A stretch of DNA of 64,000 bases from Corynebacterium sp. TAE3-ERU16 (GCF_019209935.1 NZ_JAHUTN010000010.1:62001-126000); one strand, 5' to 3'; shown: positions 46,447 through 56,025, numbered from the stretch's first letter. The notes: generated by a model from the letters alone, not told the origin. Numbers and translations are program-made.

Positions 46447-46486
46447 AGACACCCCGGCACGGGAAGCATCCCGTGCCGGGGTGTCT
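46447..46486 (+). terminator. Terminator of infB
   Basis: A perfect 18-bp stem (AGACACCCCGGCACGGGA with its complement) and a 4-nt loop AGCA, 19 bp after the stop codon. Only two T residues follow, but the stem is very strong. Confidence 0.8.
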
Positions 46487-46607
46487 TCCGTTCGTCGTCC
46501 CCGCCTGCTCCCGACAGCTGCCTGCGGGTGTCCCGCACGCGGCCCCGTCGGATCGGCGGTCGAATCGACAGCGTGGGGTCGGCAACGGAGACGTCTGCTC
46601 GGGCGGG

Positions 46608-46613
46608 TAGGAT
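46608..46613 (+). promoter_or_regulatory. Possible -10 box for the rbfA operon
   Basis: TAGGAT lies about 100 nt upstream of rbfA, after the infB terminator, and would start an rbfA-nrnA-dinF transcript. Confidence 0.4.
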
Positions 46614-46712
46614 CGGGCACCGTACATCCGCCGGACCGGGCTCTCACAGTGATGCCCGTCCGGTGACCCCCGGGACGTTACGCGTCCCTTGAAACCGTGA
46701 GGAGTCCCGACC

Positions 46713-47147
46713 ATGGTCGACCACGCCCGCGCCGCCCGCATGGCCAAGCGCATCCAGATGATTGTCGCGACCGCGATCGAGAACGAGATCAACGACCGGA
46801 AGCTGGAACTGATCACGATCACGGACTGCAAGGTGACCGGGGACCTGCACGAGGCGACCGTCTACTACACCGTCCGGGGCGCGACCATCGACGAGGAACC
46901 GGACGTCCCCACGGCGGCGGAGGCACTCAAGCGCCACCGGGGTCAACTCCGCAAGATCGTCGGTGACGATCTCGGGGTCCGGTTCACACCGACCCTCGTC
47001 TTCGCGCACGACACCGTGCCGCAGGCCGCCAGCCACATGGAACAGCTGCTCGCCAAGGCCCGGGCGCGCGACGAGGAACTGGCGAAACTCCGCGAGAACG
47101 CGAAGCCCGTGGGCGACGAGAATCCGTACCGCACCGAGGAGAGCTGA
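46713..47147 (+). CDS. rbfA: Ribosome-binding factor A
   Basis: 30S maturation factor of 144 residues with the RbfA KH-like fold. [18 protein letters not shown] at the start, [19 protein letters not shown] in the middle and [11 protein letters not shown] are family segments; the C-terminal 35 residues are charged. It follows infB after a terminator and a probable promoter, and starts an operon with nrnA and dinF (4-bp gap, then overlap). Confidence 0.95.
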   Translation: MVDHARAARMAKRIQMIVATAIENEINDRKLELITITDCKVTGDLHEATVYYTVRGATIDEEPDVPTAAEALKRHRGQLRKIVGDDLGVRFTPTLVFAHDTVPQAASHMEQLLAKARARDEELAKLRENAKPVGDENPYRTEES

Positions 47148-47151
47148 TACC

Positions 47152-48141
47152 GTGGCGGACCCGTTCTTCACAGCCGCCGAGGAACTGATCGATCCGGGGA
47201 CGGTCTCCACCGCGGTCGTCGTCGGCCACATCCGGCCCGACGCCGACGCGATCGGGAGCGTGTGCGCCACCGTCGCGGTGCTCCGGCGGCGCGGTATCGA
47301 CGCACGTGGTGTCATCGGCCAGGTCGAACCCATCGCCTCCAATCTCCGCACCATCCCGGGATGTGACGACATTCAGCTGGTGGATCGGCTTCCCGCCGCG
47401 GATCTCGTGGTGACGGTGGACTGCGGTGACCTCGGACGCACCGGAACCTGCGCGGAGGGTATCCGCGGTCATGACCGGGTGCTCGTCATCGACCACCACT
47501 CATCGAACGAGGGCTTCGGGACCGTCGACGTCATCGACCCGACAGCGGAATCGACGACGGCCATCCTCCACCGGTGGTTCACCCGGTCCGGGGACAGGAT
47601 CGACCGGGGCGTGGCGCACGCCCTCTACGCGGGTTTGGTCACGGACACCGGGAGCTTCCGCTGGGGCGGCCCCGCGATGCACCTCATGGCGGCTGACCTG
47701 ATGGAACGCGGTGTCGACACGCGGGCCGTCGCCGTTGATCTCATGGACGCGACCACACCGGGTTCCCTGAAGGTCATCGGCAGGGTTCTCGCCGGTGTGG
47801 AGACCCACCCCGACGGCCCCGGTCTGACGGTCCTCACCGCCGACCACGCCACCATCACGGAGACGAATCCCGAGACGATCGAATCGCTCACCGAGTTCAT
47901 CCGCGCCACCGGGCAGGGGGTGGGGGTGCTGCTCAAGGAGAATCAGCCCGGCATCTGGTCCGTCTCACTGCGATCCACGGACCACGACGTCGCCTCAGTG
48001 GCGACGTCACTCGGTGGCGGGGGCCATCTCCTGGCCGCCGGCGCGACGGTCCAGGGAACCAGGGACACGGTCCTTGCGACGGTGCGGGACGCAGTAGCGG
48101 GACACTCCCGGTCCCTGTCCGCGCGGGAGAACGGGGCGTGA
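47152..48141 (+). CDS. nrnA: DHH/DHHA1 phosphoesterase, NrnA-like
   Basis: Cytosolic manganese-dependent phosphoesterase, 329 residues; family members degrade nano-RNA, pAp or cyclic dinucleotides. The DHH domain has GHIRPDADAIGS, VTVDCGD and the signature VIDHHSSN; GLVTDTGSFRW follows. The DHHA1 domain ends in GGGGHLLAAG. The GTG at 47152 follows GAGGAG and lies 4 bp after rbfA; dinF overlaps its end. The exact substrate is not readable from the sequence. Confidence 0.9.
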   Translation: MADPFFTAAEELIDPGTVSTAVVVGHIRPDADAIGSVCATVAVLRRRGIDARGVIGQVEPIASNLRTIPGCDDIQLVDRLPAADLVVTVDCGDLGRTGTCAEGIRGHDRVLVIDHHSSNEGFGTVDVIDPTAESTTAILHRWFTRSGDRIDRGVAHALYAGLVTDTGSFRWGGPAMHLMAADLMERGVDTRAVAVDLMDATTPGSLKVIGRVLAGVETHPDGPGLTVLTADHATITETNPETIESLTEFIRATGQGVGVLLKENQPGIWSVSLRSTDHDVASVATSLGGGGHLLAAGATVQGTRDTVLATVRDAVAGHSRSLSARENGA

Positions 48142-49496
48142 CGGAGACGGAGTCCCGGAAACTGGAGAAGGTCAGCCTCGGTCGGATTCTCGGTCTGGCG
48201 CTGCCCGCGCTCGGTGTGCTCGCCGCCACGCCGCTCTATCTTCTCCTCGACACGGCGGTCGTCGGCCGCCTCGGGCAACACGAACTCGCGGCACTCGGTG
48301 CGGCGACCACGATCCAGGCGATGGTCACCACACAGCTGACGTTCCTCAGCTACGGGACCACCGCGCGCTCGGCCCGGCTCTACGGAGCCGGAAGGAAGCC
48401 GGAGGCCGTCGGTGAGGGCGTCCAGGCGACGTGGGTGGCACTCGCGGTCGGTGCCGTGATCGCGGCGGTGATCCTCGCCGGTGCACCGCGGCTGACCATG
48501 TGGCTGGCGGGCGACGCGGTCGTCGCCGCGGAAGCCACGACCTGGCTCCGGGTCGCGGGTGCGGGCATTCCGCTGATCCTGGTGACCATGGCGGGAAACG
48601 GTTGGCTGAGGGGGATCCAGAACACGCGGCTGCCGTTGTGGTTCACGCTCGCGGGAGTGCTGCCCTCCGCGGTGCTCGTCCCCTACCTGGTCGGTCACCT
48701 CGGCATCGTCGGCTCCGCGTGGGCGAATCTCACCGGCGAGTCGATCACCGCCGTCCTCTTCCTCATCTGTCTCGCCCGGATGCACGGGGGCAACTGGCGC
48801 CCGGAGCCGGGGATCATGCGCAAACAGCTGGTCATGGGGCGTGATCTCATCGCCCGCTCCCTGTCCTTCCAGGTCGCGTTCATCTCCGCGGCGGCGGTGG
48901 CGGCCCGGTTCGGGGCGGCGTCTCTCGCCGCGCACCAGGTGCTGCTGCAGCTGTGGAACTTCATCTCCCTCGTCCTGGATTCCCTCGCGATCGCGGCCCA
49001 GGCCCTGACGGGCGCCGCCCTCGGAGCCGGAACCTCCGGGCTCGCGCGACGGGTGGGTACCCGGGTGACCGTGTTCTCCTGCGGTCTCGCGGTGGTACTG
49101 GCCGTGGTGTTCGCGCTCGGGCACTCCATCATCCCGGGGCTATTCACCACCGACGGTGAAACCCTCGCGACCATGGTCGGGCCGTGGTGGCTGATGGTCG
49201 GGATGATCGTCGCCGGGGGCGTGGTGTTCGCGCTCGACGGGGTCCTGCTCGGTGCCGGGGATGTCGCCTATCTGCGGAACGCGACGATCGCCTCGGTGAT
49301 GGCCGGTTTCGTTCCCGGGGTCTGGCTCGCGCTGTTCACGGGAACCGGACTCACCGGAGTCTGGTGCGGACTCGCCGCCTTCATGGTGCTGCGCCTCGGG
49401 TTCGTCGCGTGGCGGTTCCGTTCGATGCGCTGGGCCCGGGGGAGTGCCCCAGCGGGCCGCGAAGAAGGGGACCGTGCCAGCACGGGTGCGGCATAA
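48138..49496 (+). CDS. dinF: MATE family efflux transporter, DinF-like
   Basis: Membrane antiporter of the multidrug and toxic compound extrusion family, 452 residues with 12 helices arranged as two similar halves (RILGLALPALGVLAATP at the start; LSFQVAFISAAAVAARFG at the second half). The placement after nrnA with a 4-bp overlap is conserved in corynebacteria. Substrates are unknown. Its stop codon lies inside the -10 box of the next gene. Confidence 0.92.
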   Translation: MTETESRKLEKVSLGRILGLALPALGVLAATPLYLLLDTAVVGRLGQHELAALGAATTIQAMVTTQLTFLSYGTTARSARLYGAGRKPEAVGEGVQATWVALAVGAVIAAVILAGAPRLTMWLAGDAVVAAEATTWLRVAGAGIPLILVTMAGNGWLRGIQNTRLPLWFTLAGVLPSAVLVPYLVGHLGIVGSAWANLTGESITAVLFLICLARMHGGNWRPEPGIMRKQLVMGRDLIARSLSFQVAFISAAAVAARFGAASLAAHQVLLQLWNFISLVLDSLAIAAQALTGAALGAGTSGLARRVGTRVTVFSCGLAVVLAVVFALGHSIIPGLFTTDGETLATMVGPWWLMVGMIVAGGVVFALDGVLLGAGDVAYLRNATIASVMAGFVPGVWLALFTGTGLTGVWCGLAAFMVLRLGFVAWRFRSMRWARGSAPAGREEGDRASTGAA

Positions 49497-49497
49497 T
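49492..49497 (+). promoter_or_regulatory. -10 box for leaderless metallophosphoesterase gene
   Basis: CATAAT overlaps the dinF stop codon (49494-49496) and ends 7 nt before the ATG at 49505. Confidence 0.5.
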
Positions 49498-49504
49498 GAA
49501 TCGC

Positions 49505-50359
49505 ATGTCCCAGACCCCCAGTGCGCCCGGCGTCCCCGACGCCCCGGGAAGAGTGACGCAGACACTGTGGGCCGTCGCTGATCTGCACGGCGCGGTGAAG
49601 GACAACGGGGAGATGATCGACTCCATCCAGCCACGGGACTCCTCCGACTGGCTGATCGTCGCCGGTGACGTGGCCGAGCGCACCGAGCTCGTGCTGCAGA
49701 TCCTCAACCGGCTCCGTAAACGCTTCGCGTGCGTGATCTGGGTTCCGGGGAACCACGAGTTGTTCTCCCGTTCCACCGACAGGCACCAGGGGCGGGCCAA
49801 GTACGAGGAGCTGGTGGCCGGATGCCGGAGGATCGACGTCCTGACCCCGGAGGATCCGTACCCGGTGTTCGACGGCGTCACCGTCGTTCCCCTGTTCACC
49901 CTCTACGACTACTCGTTCCGCAAGACCGGGTACACGGTGGAACAGGCGGTGCAGGCCGCCCACGACCGCCAGGTCGTGATGACCGATCAGTTCGCCATCG
50001 CCCCCTTCGTCGATATCCGGGCGTGGTGCTGGGACCGCCTGGCCTACTCGATCAAACGGCTCAGCAAGGTCGATGGTCCGACCGTCCTGGTCAACCACTG
50101 GCCCCTGATCATCGAACCGGTGAAGAAGATGGCCTTCCCGGAACTGTCACTCTGGTGCGGTACCCGGCACACCCGCACCTGGGCACAGAGATACGGCGCC
50201 CGGGCCGTGGTCTACGGGCATCTGCACACCCCCGGAATCACGGTCATCGACGGGATCCCGCACATAGAGGTCTCACTCGGCTACCCACGGGAGTGGAACC
50301 GGCACCTGTCGGGGGAGTGGACCTGGCCCTATCCGGTGATGGAGGTGCGGGATGCTTGA
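49505..50359 (+). CDS. Metallophosphoesterase of unknown substrate
   Basis: Calcineurin-like phosphoesterase of 284 residues. Metal ligands are visible as AVADLHGAV, VAGDVAER, VPGNHELF, LVNHWPL and YGHLHTPG. The ATG at 49505 is preferred because of the -10 box CATAAT; another in-frame ATG at 49496 overlaps the dinF stop. The phosphopantetheinyl transferase gene overlaps its end by 8 bp, an arrangement also found in mycobacteria, where PptT lies beside a phosphoesterase reported to act on acyl-carrier-protein phosphopantetheine. A similar hydrolase role is plausible here. Confidence 0.88.
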   Translation: MSQTPSAPGVPDAPGRVTQTLWAVADLHGAVKDNGEMIDSIQPRDSSDWLIVAGDVAERTELVLQILNRLRKRFACVIWVPGNHELFSRSTDRHQGRAKYEELVAGCRRIDVLTPEDPYPVFDGVTVVPLFTLYDYSFRKTGYTVEQAVQAAHDRQVVMTDQFAIAPFVDIRAWCWDRLAYSIKRLSKVDGPTVLVNHWPLIIEPVKKMAFPELSLWCGTRHTRTWAQRYGARAVVYGHLHTPGITVIDGIPHIEVSLGYPREWNRHLSGEWTWPYPVMEVRDA

Positions 50360-51008
50360 CGGTACCCTGTTCCCGAACTCCGCGAGATTCTGCTGGGTCA
50401 AGACCGAGGTGGGGGTGAATGACCTCACCAACTTCAACGGACTGCATCCCCTCGAGAAAGCCCTGGTGGCGCACGCTCTCGATGTTCGGAAAGCTGAGTT
50501 CGGTGACGCCCGTTGGTGTGCGCACCGTGCACTCGAACAACTCGGACGGGAGACGGGGGCGCCGATCCTGCGCGGCGAGCGGGGTATGCCCCTGCTCCCA
50601 CCGGCCGTTTCCGGTTCACTCACGCACACCGAGGGTTTCCGTGCGGCGGTGGTCGCGCCGTCCCTGCTCATCCGGTCGATGGGAATCGACGCGGAACCCG
50701 CCGAGGCGCTCCCGGAGGGGATCCTCAGTTCGATCGCCCGGGAGGGCGAGCTGCCCCAGCTGGAGAAGTTCCGCGACGCGGGGATCGAGGGTGCGGACCG
50801 CCTGCTGTTCTGCGCGAAGGAGGCCACCTACAAGGCGTGGTTCCCGCTGACGCACCGGTGGCTGGGCTTCGAGCAGGCGGAGGTCGATCTGCGCCTCGAC
50901 GGTACCTTCGTGTCCTATCTGCTGGTCCGTCCGACACCGGTGCCGTTCATCTCCGGAAGGTGGTTGATACGGGACGGCTACGTCATCGCCACGACGGCGA
51001 TCACCTAG
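50352..51008 (+). CDS. pptT: 4'-phosphopantetheinyl transferase, PptT/EntD type
   Basis: Transfers phosphopantetheine from CoA to carrier domains of polyketide and fatty acid synthases, needed for mycolic acid synthesis. The 218-residue protein has WCAHRALEQLG, GSLTHTEGF with the conserved histidine, the magnesium site GIDAEP and KEATYKAW, all typical of the EntD/PptT group. The 8-bp overlap with the metallophosphoesterase gene suggests joint control. It converges with truB across 7 bp. Confidence 0.92.
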   Translation: MLDGTLFPNSARFCWVKTEVGVNDLTNFNGLHPLEKALVAHALDVRKAEFGDARWCAHRALEQLGRETGAPILRGERGMPLLPPAVSGSLTHTEGFRAAVVAPSLLIRSMGIDAEPAEALPEGILSSIAREGELPQLEKFRDAGIEGADRLLFCAKEATYKAWFPLTHRWLGFEQAEVDLRLDGTFVSYLLVRPTPVPFISGRWLIRDGYVIATTAIT

Positions 51009-51015
51009 GTGTCGG

Positions 51016-51918
51016 TCAGAGGGTCGACGGACGTGCGACGAACACCGTGGCCAGGCGTTTGCGGCCCTCCTTCACCAGTGCCACCGCCCGCCCGTCGGGC
51101 GTGACCGCCGCGTGCACGCCCGACAGACCGCGGGGCTCCAGCCATTTACCCATCGCGAGTGCGGCACCCTCGTCATCGGTGACCTCGAGGACCGGGAAGG
51201 ATGCGGCGAGCGCCTCGTCGAGGCTCAATGACAGCTCCGGCCGGTCCATGATCTCCGCCAGGGGGCGGGCACGGCCGATGGCGAACGGCCCAACCGACGT
51301 ACGCCGGAGCGCGGTGAGGTGGCCTCCGACCCCGAGCGCCTCCCCGAGGTCGCGAGCCAGGGAACGGATGTAGGTACCGGACGAACAGAGAACATCGATG
51401 TCTATGTCGACGTGGTCCGCACCACGGCGGAGGTCGGTGACCTCGAGTCGGTGGACGGTCACCGGTCGGGCCGGAATCTCGACCGTCTCTCCCGCACGGA
51501 CCCGTTCATGCGCCCGTTTACCGTCGATCTTGATCGCACTCACCGCGCTCGGCTTCTGCATGATCTCCCCCCGCAGGTCACCGAGTGCCGTGGTGATCTC
51601 CGCGTCATCGAGCCGGGCAACCGCACCTGCCGGGGCGGACGAGACCACCTCGCCCTCAGCGTCGTCCGTCGATGTCGAGGCGCCGAGCCGGATCGTGCCC
51701 GTGTAGGACTTCGTCTCGGCCACCAGATGGGCCAGGAAACGGGTGCCGCGCCCGATGCCGACCACCAGTACCCCCGTGGCCATCGGATCGAGGGTTCCCG
51801 CGTGCCCGACCTTCCTGGTGCCGAAGGCCCGACGGAGGCGGGCGATCACATCGTGCGAGGTCAGGCCCGCGGGTTTGTCCACGACGACGAGTCCGGATGT
51901 GGCGAGGGGATCAGTCAT
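51016..51918 (-). CDS. truB: tRNA pseudouridine-55 synthase
   Basis: Makes pseudouridine 55 in the T-loop of tRNAs. The 300-residue protein has VVDKPAGLTSHDVIARLRR, the catalytic aspartate in GHAGTLDPMATGVL, and YIRSLARDLG; the C-terminal domain is the actinobacterial type. TAAACT on the minus strand ends 6 nt before the ATG, so it is predicted to be leaderless. It diverges from ribF across only 34 bp. Confidence 0.95.
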   Translation of the reverse strand: MTDPLATSGLVVVDKPAGLTSHDVIARLRRAFGTRKVGHAGTLDPMATGVLVVGIGRGTRFLAHLVAETKSYTGTIRLGASTSTDDAEGEVVSSAPAGAVARLDDAEITTALGDLRGEIMQKPSAVSAIKIDGKRAHERVRAGETVEIPARPVTVHRLEVTDLRRGADHVDIDIDVLCSSGTYIRSLARDLGEALGVGGHLTALRRTSVGPFAIGRARPLAEIMDRPELSLSLDEALAASFPVLEVTDDEGAALAMGKWLEPRGLSGVHAAVTPDGRAVALVKEGRKRLATVFVARPSTL

Positions 51919-51924
51919 GCGGCC

Positions 51925-51930
51925 AGTTTA
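51925..51930 (-). promoter_or_regulatory. -10 box for leaderless truB
   Basis: TAAACT on the minus strand ends 6 nt before the truB ATG at 51918. Confidence 0.55.
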
Positions 51931-51940
51931 GGCGATCACG

Positions 51941-51946
51941 TAACCT
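51941..51946 (+). promoter_or_regulatory. -10 box for leaderless ribF
   Basis: TAACCT ends 6 nt before the ribF GTG at 51953; the opposing truB -10 box is 10 bp away. Confidence 0.5.
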
Positions 51947-51952
51947 GTACCG

Positions 51953-52939
51953 GTGGACATTTGGCACGGACTGGAGCAGATACCCGCCGACCTAGAGGGC
52001 TCGGTGGTCACCATCGGTGTGTTCGACGGAGTTCACCGGGGGCATCGGAGGCTCATCGGAGCGGCCACCCGGCGGGCCCGGGAGCTCGGCGTTCCCGCGG
52101 TCCTCATGACCTTCGACCCCCATCCGATGTCGGTTTTCGCGCCCGAGAAGCTGCCTCCGAGGCTCGGTACGGTGACCACCCGGGCCGATCTCGCCCGGGA
52201 GCTCGGTGTGGACCACATGCTCGTCGTCCCGTTCACAGCGAGCATGGCGAAGCAGTCGCCGGAGGACTTCGTCGACCGCGTCCTGGCCGGGAAGCTGAAG
52301 GCCGTCGCCGTCGTGGTGGGGGAGAACTTCACCTTCGGTCACCGGGCTGCCGGCAACACCGGCACCCTCCGCGAGCTCGGTTCCGGACGCGGTATCGAGG
52401 TGGACGTCCAGGGTCTGCTCACCGAGGACGGGACGACCATCTCATCCTCGGTCATCCGGGGCCTGCTGCGCGAGGGGGATGTGGCCCGGGCGAACTGGGC
52501 GCTCGGGCGGCCCTTCCGGCTGTCCGGTGAGGTCGTCCGGGGTGCTGGCCGGGGCGGCCGGGAGCTCGGCTACCCTACCGCCAACCTCTACTTCCCGGAC
52601 GCCGTCGCCGTTCCAGCGGACGGGGTGTACTGCGGCTGGTTCACGGTCACCGACGATCCCGACGCGGGTCCGCTGGAGGGCGACATGGTGCCCGGAACCC
52701 GGTACATCACCGCGATCTCAGTCGGCACGAATCCGACCTTCGGCGATGAACGGCGTAGCGTCGAGGCCTTCGTCCTGGACCGGGAGGCGGATCTCTACGG
52801 CAGGCACTGCGAGATCGAGTTCATCGACCATCTGCGGGGCATGGAGAAGTTCGACGGAGTTGATGATCTCCTCACCGCCATGGACCGTGACGTCCGGCGG
52901 ACCCGCCGGATCATGGCACCGCACCAGTCGGTTGAGTGA
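51953..52939 (+). CDS. ribF: Bifunctional riboflavin kinase / FAD synthetase
   Basis: Makes FMN and then FAD from riboflavin. The 328-residue protein has the N-terminal nucleotidyl transferase domain (GVFDGVHRGHRRLI, MTFDPHP, SSSVIRGLL) and the C-terminal riboflavin kinase domain (GRGGRELGYPTANL near residue 200, then YCGWFTV). Predicted leaderless GTG start. rpsO follows with its own strong promoter. Confidence 0.96.
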   Translation: MDIWHGLEQIPADLEGSVVTIGVFDGVHRGHRRLIGAATRRARELGVPAVLMTFDPHPMSVFAPEKLPPRLGTVTTRADLARELGVDHMLVVPFTASMAKQSPEDFVDRVLAGKLKAVAVVVGENFTFGHRAAGNTGTLRELGSGRGIEVDVQGLLTEDGTTISSSVIRGLLREGDVARANWALGRPFRLSGEVVRGAGRGGRELGYPTANLYFPDAVAVPADGVYCGWFTVTDDPDAGPLEGDMVPGTRYITAISVGTNPTFGDERRSVEAFVLDREADLYGRHCEIEFIDHLRGMEKFDGVDDLLTAMDRDVRRTRRIMAPHQSVE

Positions 52940-52957
52940 GATCGACGACGTTCGTGC

Positions 52958-52963
52958 TATAGT
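52958..52963 (+). promoter_or_regulatory. -10 box of the rpsO promoter
   Basis: TATAGT, a near-consensus box, lies 18 nt after the ribF stop. The transcript would have a leader of about 135 nt, containing the ribosome binding site AGAGGAG before the rpsO GTG, long enough for S15 autoregulatory structure. Confidence 0.55.
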
Positions 52964-53106
52964 GTTGCGAGGTTTGTGACTGCGGTCCACAGCAGTCGCT
53001 CCCCGTGTGCGGGACATGCCCGTGATCCGGTCAATCCCGGAGATCGACGAGGTCGGGCACACGGAATTTTCATGTGGACTGAAATTATGTAAGAGGAGAA
53101 TACTCC

Positions 53107-53376
53107 GTGGCACTTTCCACCGAGAAGAAGAAGGCGATCCTGGCCGAGTTCGGCCTGCACGAGTCCGACACCGGTTCGCCGGAGGCTCAGATCGCACTGC
53201 TGACGACCCGCATCCGTGAGCTCACCGAGCACCTCAAGTTCCACAAGCACGACCACCACTCCCGCCGCGGCCTTCTCCTCATGGTCGGTCGCCGTCGTGG
53301 CCTGCTGAAGTACCTCAAGGAGAACAACGTCGATCGCTACCGTGATCTGATCTCCCGTCTGGGCCTGCGTCGCTAA
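53107..53376 (+). CDS. rpsO: Ribosomal protein S15
   Basis: Primary 16S rRNA-binding protein of the 30S platform, 89 residues, the usual length. [20 protein letters not shown] residues (here [16 protein letters not shown]), [12 protein letters not shown] and [11 protein letters not shown] are the family core. GTG start behind AGAGGAG. It lies upstream of pnp as in most bacteria; a terminator and a separate pnp promoter stand between them. Confidence 0.98.
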   Translation: MALSTEKKKAILAEFGLHESDTGSPEAQIALLTTRIRELTEHLKFHKHDHHSRRGLLLMVGRRRGLLKYLKENNVDRYRDLISRLGLRR

Positions 53377-53689
53377 GGCCTTTCTCCACGAAAAAGCCGT
53401 CCTCCTTTCCCGGGGGGCGGCTTTCGCGTTCCCCGGTCCCCGCGCCCACCACACGAGGGGTGGAAGAGGCGGTGGTGCCCCGGAATTGGCGGCACACCGA
53501 AAACTTTGTTCTGTGGTCCGAAAAGGCGCCGGGCCTGCGGTGCAGTCCCGGTTCGGCTTCGGTGGGCGCCGTCCGTCACCGGTGCTGCCGCACGTGAACT
53601 GGTACTCTGGTGCGGAGCCTTCCACGAAGAAGACATGAACGGCGGCACCGAAGATCGCCGAGCAGAAGGCTGAGAAAAGGAGAACTCGC
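53377..53689. other. Intergenic region between rpsO and pnp
   Basis: 313 bp without a gene. It contains the rpsO terminator (53393-53424) and a -10-like TACTCT at 53603-53608, about 80 nt before the pnp start. The leader ends in AAAAGGAGAA, the pnp ribosome binding site. I see no other structure of note. Confidence 0.55.
53393..53424 (+). terminator. Terminator of rpsO
   Basis: AAAGCCG (53393-53399) pairs with CGGCTTT (53418-53424), with further C/G pairing inside. The stem closes in T residues. Confidence 0.7.
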
Positions 53690-55936
53690 TTGCGCGACGT
53701 TACTATCACCAATGACACCGAATTCGGAATCGTCGAGGCCACCGCCACGATCGATAACGGCGATTTCGGTACCCGCACCATTCGCCTCGAGACGGGCCAG
53801 CTGGCCCGCCAGGCAGGTGGATCAGTCACCGCGTACCTCGATGAGGGCACGATGCTGCTGGCCACCACCACCGCCTCCAGCAATCCCCGGGAGGGATTCG
53901 ACTTCTTCCCGCTGACGGTCGATGTCGAGGAGCGCATGTACGCCGCCGGGCGGATTCCCGGCTCCTTCTTCCGCAGGGAGGGACGCCCCTCCACCGAGGC
54001 CGTCCTGGCCTGCCGTCTGATCGACCGCCCGCTGCGCCCGACCTTCGTCAAGGGACTGCGCAACGAGGTCCAGTGCGTGATCACCGTCCTGTCGATGGAT
54101 CCGAAGGACATGTACGACGTCGTGGCGATCAACGCCGCGTCCGCCGCCACCCAGCTCTCCGGTCTGCCGGTGTCCGGCCCCGTCGGTGGTGTCCGGATGG
54201 CGCTCGTCGTCGACGAGAAGCACCCGAAGGGTCAGTGGGTCGCGTTCCCGACCGACGAGCAGCACGCCCAGGCACTGTTCGAGATCGTCGTCGCGGGACG
54301 CATCGTCCCCGGTAGGAAGGGGGGAGATGAGGGCGACGATGTGGCGATCATGATGGTCGAGGCCGGAGCCACCGAGAACGTCATCGCCCGGGTCGCCGAG
54401 GGCGCACCCGCCCCGACTGAATCCGTCGTCGCCGAGGGGCTCGAGGCGGCGAAGCCCTTCATCGAGAAGCTCTGCGAGGCCCAGCGTTTGCTGGCCAGGG
54501 AAGCGGCCAAGGAGACCCAGGAGTTCCCGCTCTTCCCGCCCTACACCGACGACGTGTACGCCGCTGTGGAGAAGAAGGCCAAGTCCAAGCTGACCAAGCT
54601 GATGTCCATCGCAGGCAAGCAGGACCGCGACGACGCAACAAACGAGCACATGGCCGAGATCGAGGCCGCGCTCATCGAGGAGTTCCCGGAGCGCGGCAAG
54701 GAGATCCGCAACGCCTACAACGCGGTGATGAAGGCCGTCGTCCGGCACCGCATCCTCACGGACCACTTCCGCATCGACGGCCGTGGCATCACCGACATCC
54801 GTGATCTCGGCGTCGAGGTCGACCTCATTCCGCGCGCGCACGGTTCCTCGCTCTTCGAGCGCGGTGAGACGCAGATCCTCGGTGTCACCACCCTGGACAT
54901 GCTGAAGATGGAGCAGCATATCGACTCGCTGTCGCCCGTCGACCACAAGCGCTACATGCACCACTACAACTTCCCGCCGTACTCCGTCGGTGAGACCGGA
55001 CGCGTCGGTTCCCCGAAGCGCCGCGAAATCGGCCACGGCGCGCTCGCCGAGCGCGCCGTCCTGCCGGTGCTCCCGACCCGTGAGGAGTTCCCGTACTCGA
55101 TCCGTCAGGTGTCCGAGGCCCTCGGCTCCAACGGCTCGACCTCGATGGGTTCCGTCTGTGCGTCGACGCTGTCGCTCTACAACGCCGGTGTTCCACTGAA
55201 GGCCCCCGTCGCCGGTATCGCCATGGGGCTCGTGTCCGACGAGGTCGACGGAGAGACCCGCTACGTGGCGCTCACCGACATCCTCGGTGCCGAGGACGCG
55301 TTCGGTGACATGGACTTCAAGGTCGCCGGCACGGAGGACTTCATCACGGCCCTCCAGCTCGACACGAAGCTCGACGGCATCCCGTCCGAGGTTCTCGCCG
55401 GTGCGCTGTCCCAGGCCCGGGACGCCCGCCTGGCGATCCTCGAGACCATGTCCGAGGTCATCGACGGCCCCGACGAGATGAGCGCACTCGCGCCCCGCAT
55501 CGTCACGGTGACAGTGCCGCAGTCCAAGATCGGTGAGGTCATCGGCCCGAAGGGCAAGACCATCAACTCGATCACCGAGGACACCGGCGCGAACATCTCC
55601 ATCGAGGATGACGGCACCATCTACGTGTCCGCGTTCTCCGGGGAGGCCGCGGACGCCGCGATCGAGAAGATCAACTCCATCGCGAACCCGCAGATGCCGA
55701 AGGTCGGGGAGCGGTTCCTCGGAACCGTCGTCAAGACCACCAACTTCGGTGCCTTCGTCTCCCTGCTCCCGGGCCGTGACGGGCTCGTCCACATCTCCAA
55801 GCTGGGCGGCAAGAAGCGGATCGAACGCGTCGAGGACGTCGTCAACGTCGGCGACAAGATCCAGGTCGAGATCCTGGACATCGACAACCGGGGGAAGATC
55901 TCCCTCGCCCCCGTCGAGGAAGACACCGCGGAGTAG
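53690..55936 (+). CDS. pnp: Polyribonucleotide nucleotidyltransferase (PNPase)
   Basis: 3'-5' phosphorolytic exoribonuclease of mRNA turnover, 748 residues. Two RNase PH-like cores are present ([15 protein letters not shown] with [15 protein letters not shown] in the first; [16 protein letters not shown] with SLFERGETQ and [17 protein letters not shown] in the second), then a KH domain ([15 protein letters not shown]) and a C-terminal S1 domain ([17 protein letters not shown]). It starts at a TTG about 8 nt after AAGGAG; no upstream ATG fits, and the family N-terminus aligns here. A long hairpin follows. Confidence 0.97.
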   Translation: MRDVTITNDTEFGIVEATATIDNGDFGTRTIRLETGQLARQAGGSVTAYLDEGTMLLATTTASSNPREGFDFFPLTVDVEERMYAAGRIPGSFFRREGRPSTEAVLACRLIDRPLRPTFVKGLRNEVQCVITVLSMDPKDMYDVVAINAASAATQLSGLPVSGPVGGVRMALVVDEKHPKGQWVAFPTDEQHAQALFEIVVAGRIVPGRKGGDEGDDVAIMMVEAGATENVIARVAEGAPAPTESVVAEGLEAAKPFIEKLCEAQRLLAREAAKETQEFPLFPPYTDDVYAAVEKKAKSKLTKLMSIAGKQDRDDATNEHMAEIEAALIEEFPERGKEIRNAYNAVMKAVVRHRILTDHFRIDGRGITDIRDLGVEVDLIPRAHGSSLFERGETQILGVTTLDMLKMEQHIDSLSPVDHKRYMHHYNFPPYSVGETGRVGSPKRREIGHGALAERAVLPVLPTREEFPYSIRQVSEALGSNGSTSMGSVCASTLSLYNAGVPLKAPVAGIAMGLVSDEVDGETRYVALTDILGAEDAFGDMDFKVAGTEDFITALQLDTKLDGIPSEVLAGALSQARDARLAILETMSEVIDGPDEMSALAPRIVTVTVPQSKIGEVIGPKGKTINSITEDTGANISIEDDGTIYVSAFSGEAADAAIEKINSIANPQMPKVGERFLGTVVKTTNFGAFVSLLPGRDGLVHISKLGGKKRIERVEDVVNVGDKIQVEILDIDNRGKISLAPVEEDTAE

Positions 55937-55961
55937 TCACCACCCCGGCGACGACGCCGAC

Positions 55962-56025
55962 CTGAGCCACCGCCCCGGGCGGCGGATTCCCGAAGGAATT
56001 CGCTCCGCCCGGGTCGGTGGCTCAG
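55962..56025 (+). terminator. Long three-part hairpin after pnp
   Basis: Nested stems: CTGAGCCACCG with CGGTGGCTCAG (outer, 11 bp), CCCGGGCGG with CCGCCCGGG (9 bp) and ATTCC with GGAAT (5 bp) around a CGAA loop. No T-run follows; it may be a terminator or a barrier protecting the pnp mRNA end. Confidence 0.6.

Noticed and set aside
53822..55792. Long minus-strand open frame (656 codons) opposite pnp
   Set aside because: Antisense shadow of pnp with the same repetitive Asp/Gly/Arg composition and no motif.
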